From Bacteroidetes bacterium UBA1947 (GTDB taxonomy: Bacteria; Bacteroidota; Bacteroidia; Chitinophagales; Chitinophagaceae): a stretch of DNA of 22,074 bases. Below, one piece after another: positions 22,052-22,074 of this stretch (its first letter is position 1; the number at the start of each line of letters is the position of its first letter). Under the pieces are notes generated by a model that was not told the origin of the DNA, did not search any database, and was given only the letters and a program-made list of their open reading frames with translations. Made by a program: the position numbers and the translations under genes. Location: the NCBI GenBank assembly GCA_002336915.1, contig DDET01000054.1, forward strand, positions 1-22,074, given 5' to 3'.

Positions 22052-22074
22052 GCGGGTGTGGTGAAATTGGTAGA
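22052..22074 (+). tRNA. tRNA-Leu, 5' part only
   Basis: The last 23 bases read as the acceptor strand GCGGGTG followed by TGGTGAAATTGGTAGA, the D-arm pattern characteristic of bacterial leucine tRNAs. The rest, including the anticodon, lies beyond the window, so the isoacceptor is unknown. A good promoter lies directly upstream. Confidence 0.8.

Overview
The window looks like a chromosomal segment from a member of the Bacteroidota, most likely the Chitinophagales/Sphingobacteriales side of the phylum. Several things support this. There are repeated promoter boxes matching the Bacteroidota sigma-A -7 consensus TAnnTTTG, no obvious Shine-Dalgarno sequences, a TonB-linked outer-membrane protein with an N-terminal carboxypeptidase-regulatory-like domain, glutaminyl-tRNA synthetase together with a dimeric glycyl-tRNA synthetase, and hairpin repeats of a kind I associate with this phylum. 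I cannot place it more finely. The gene content is mainly housekeeping, densely packed, with switching orientation. I see no integrated phage, insertion sequence, CRISPR array or defence island.

Layout. 1-200: a string of hairpins (REP-like repeat plus further stems) ending in a strong two-way terminator. 221-3639: ArsR-type regulator (-), tsaB (-), ridA (+), glnS (-). 3789-6318: membrane-anchored thioredoxin-like protein, PAT-like GNAT acetyltransferase, a 66-residue membrane protein and a fatty acid desaturase, all (+). 6315-8988: rluE-like pseudouridine synthase and dxs (-), separated by a REP-like element. 9189-11930: a probable operon (+) of CPBP membrane protease, cdsA, psd and a small cysteine-rich exported peptide. 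11982-13483: miaA and a PRiA4_ORF3-like protein (-). 13689-14750: rpmI, rplT and an SMR exporter of SugE/Gdx type (+). 14798-17224: TonB-linked outer-membrane beta-barrel protein (-). 17361-21179: glyS followed by three uncharacterised genes (+), including a secreted protein with an HExxH motif. 21169-21876: OmpR-family response regulator (-). 22052 to the edge: the 5' end of a tRNA-Leu gene (+).

How the genes relate. Many serve translation: two aminoacyl-tRNA synthetases, two enzymes that act on A37 of tRNA (TsaB for t6A, MiaA for i6A), an rRNA pseudouridine synthase, ribosomal proteins bL35 and bL20, and a tRNA. Dxs starts the MEP isoprenoid pathway, which supplies the dimethylallyl donor used by MiaA. 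A second theme is membrane lipid: CdsA makes CDP-diacylglycerol, Psd makes phosphatidylethanolamine, and the desaturase adjusts acyl chains. The phosphatidylserine synthase that would join CdsA to Psd is not in the window.

The least explained parts are the 5' hairpin cluster, the small duplicated-motif cysteine-rich peptide, the secreted HExxH protein with its two unknown neighbours, several perfect palindromes next to start codons, and a nearly identical 20-bp promoter/start region shared by rpmI and the tRNA-Leu gene. I found no convincing new multi-gene system; these are leads.
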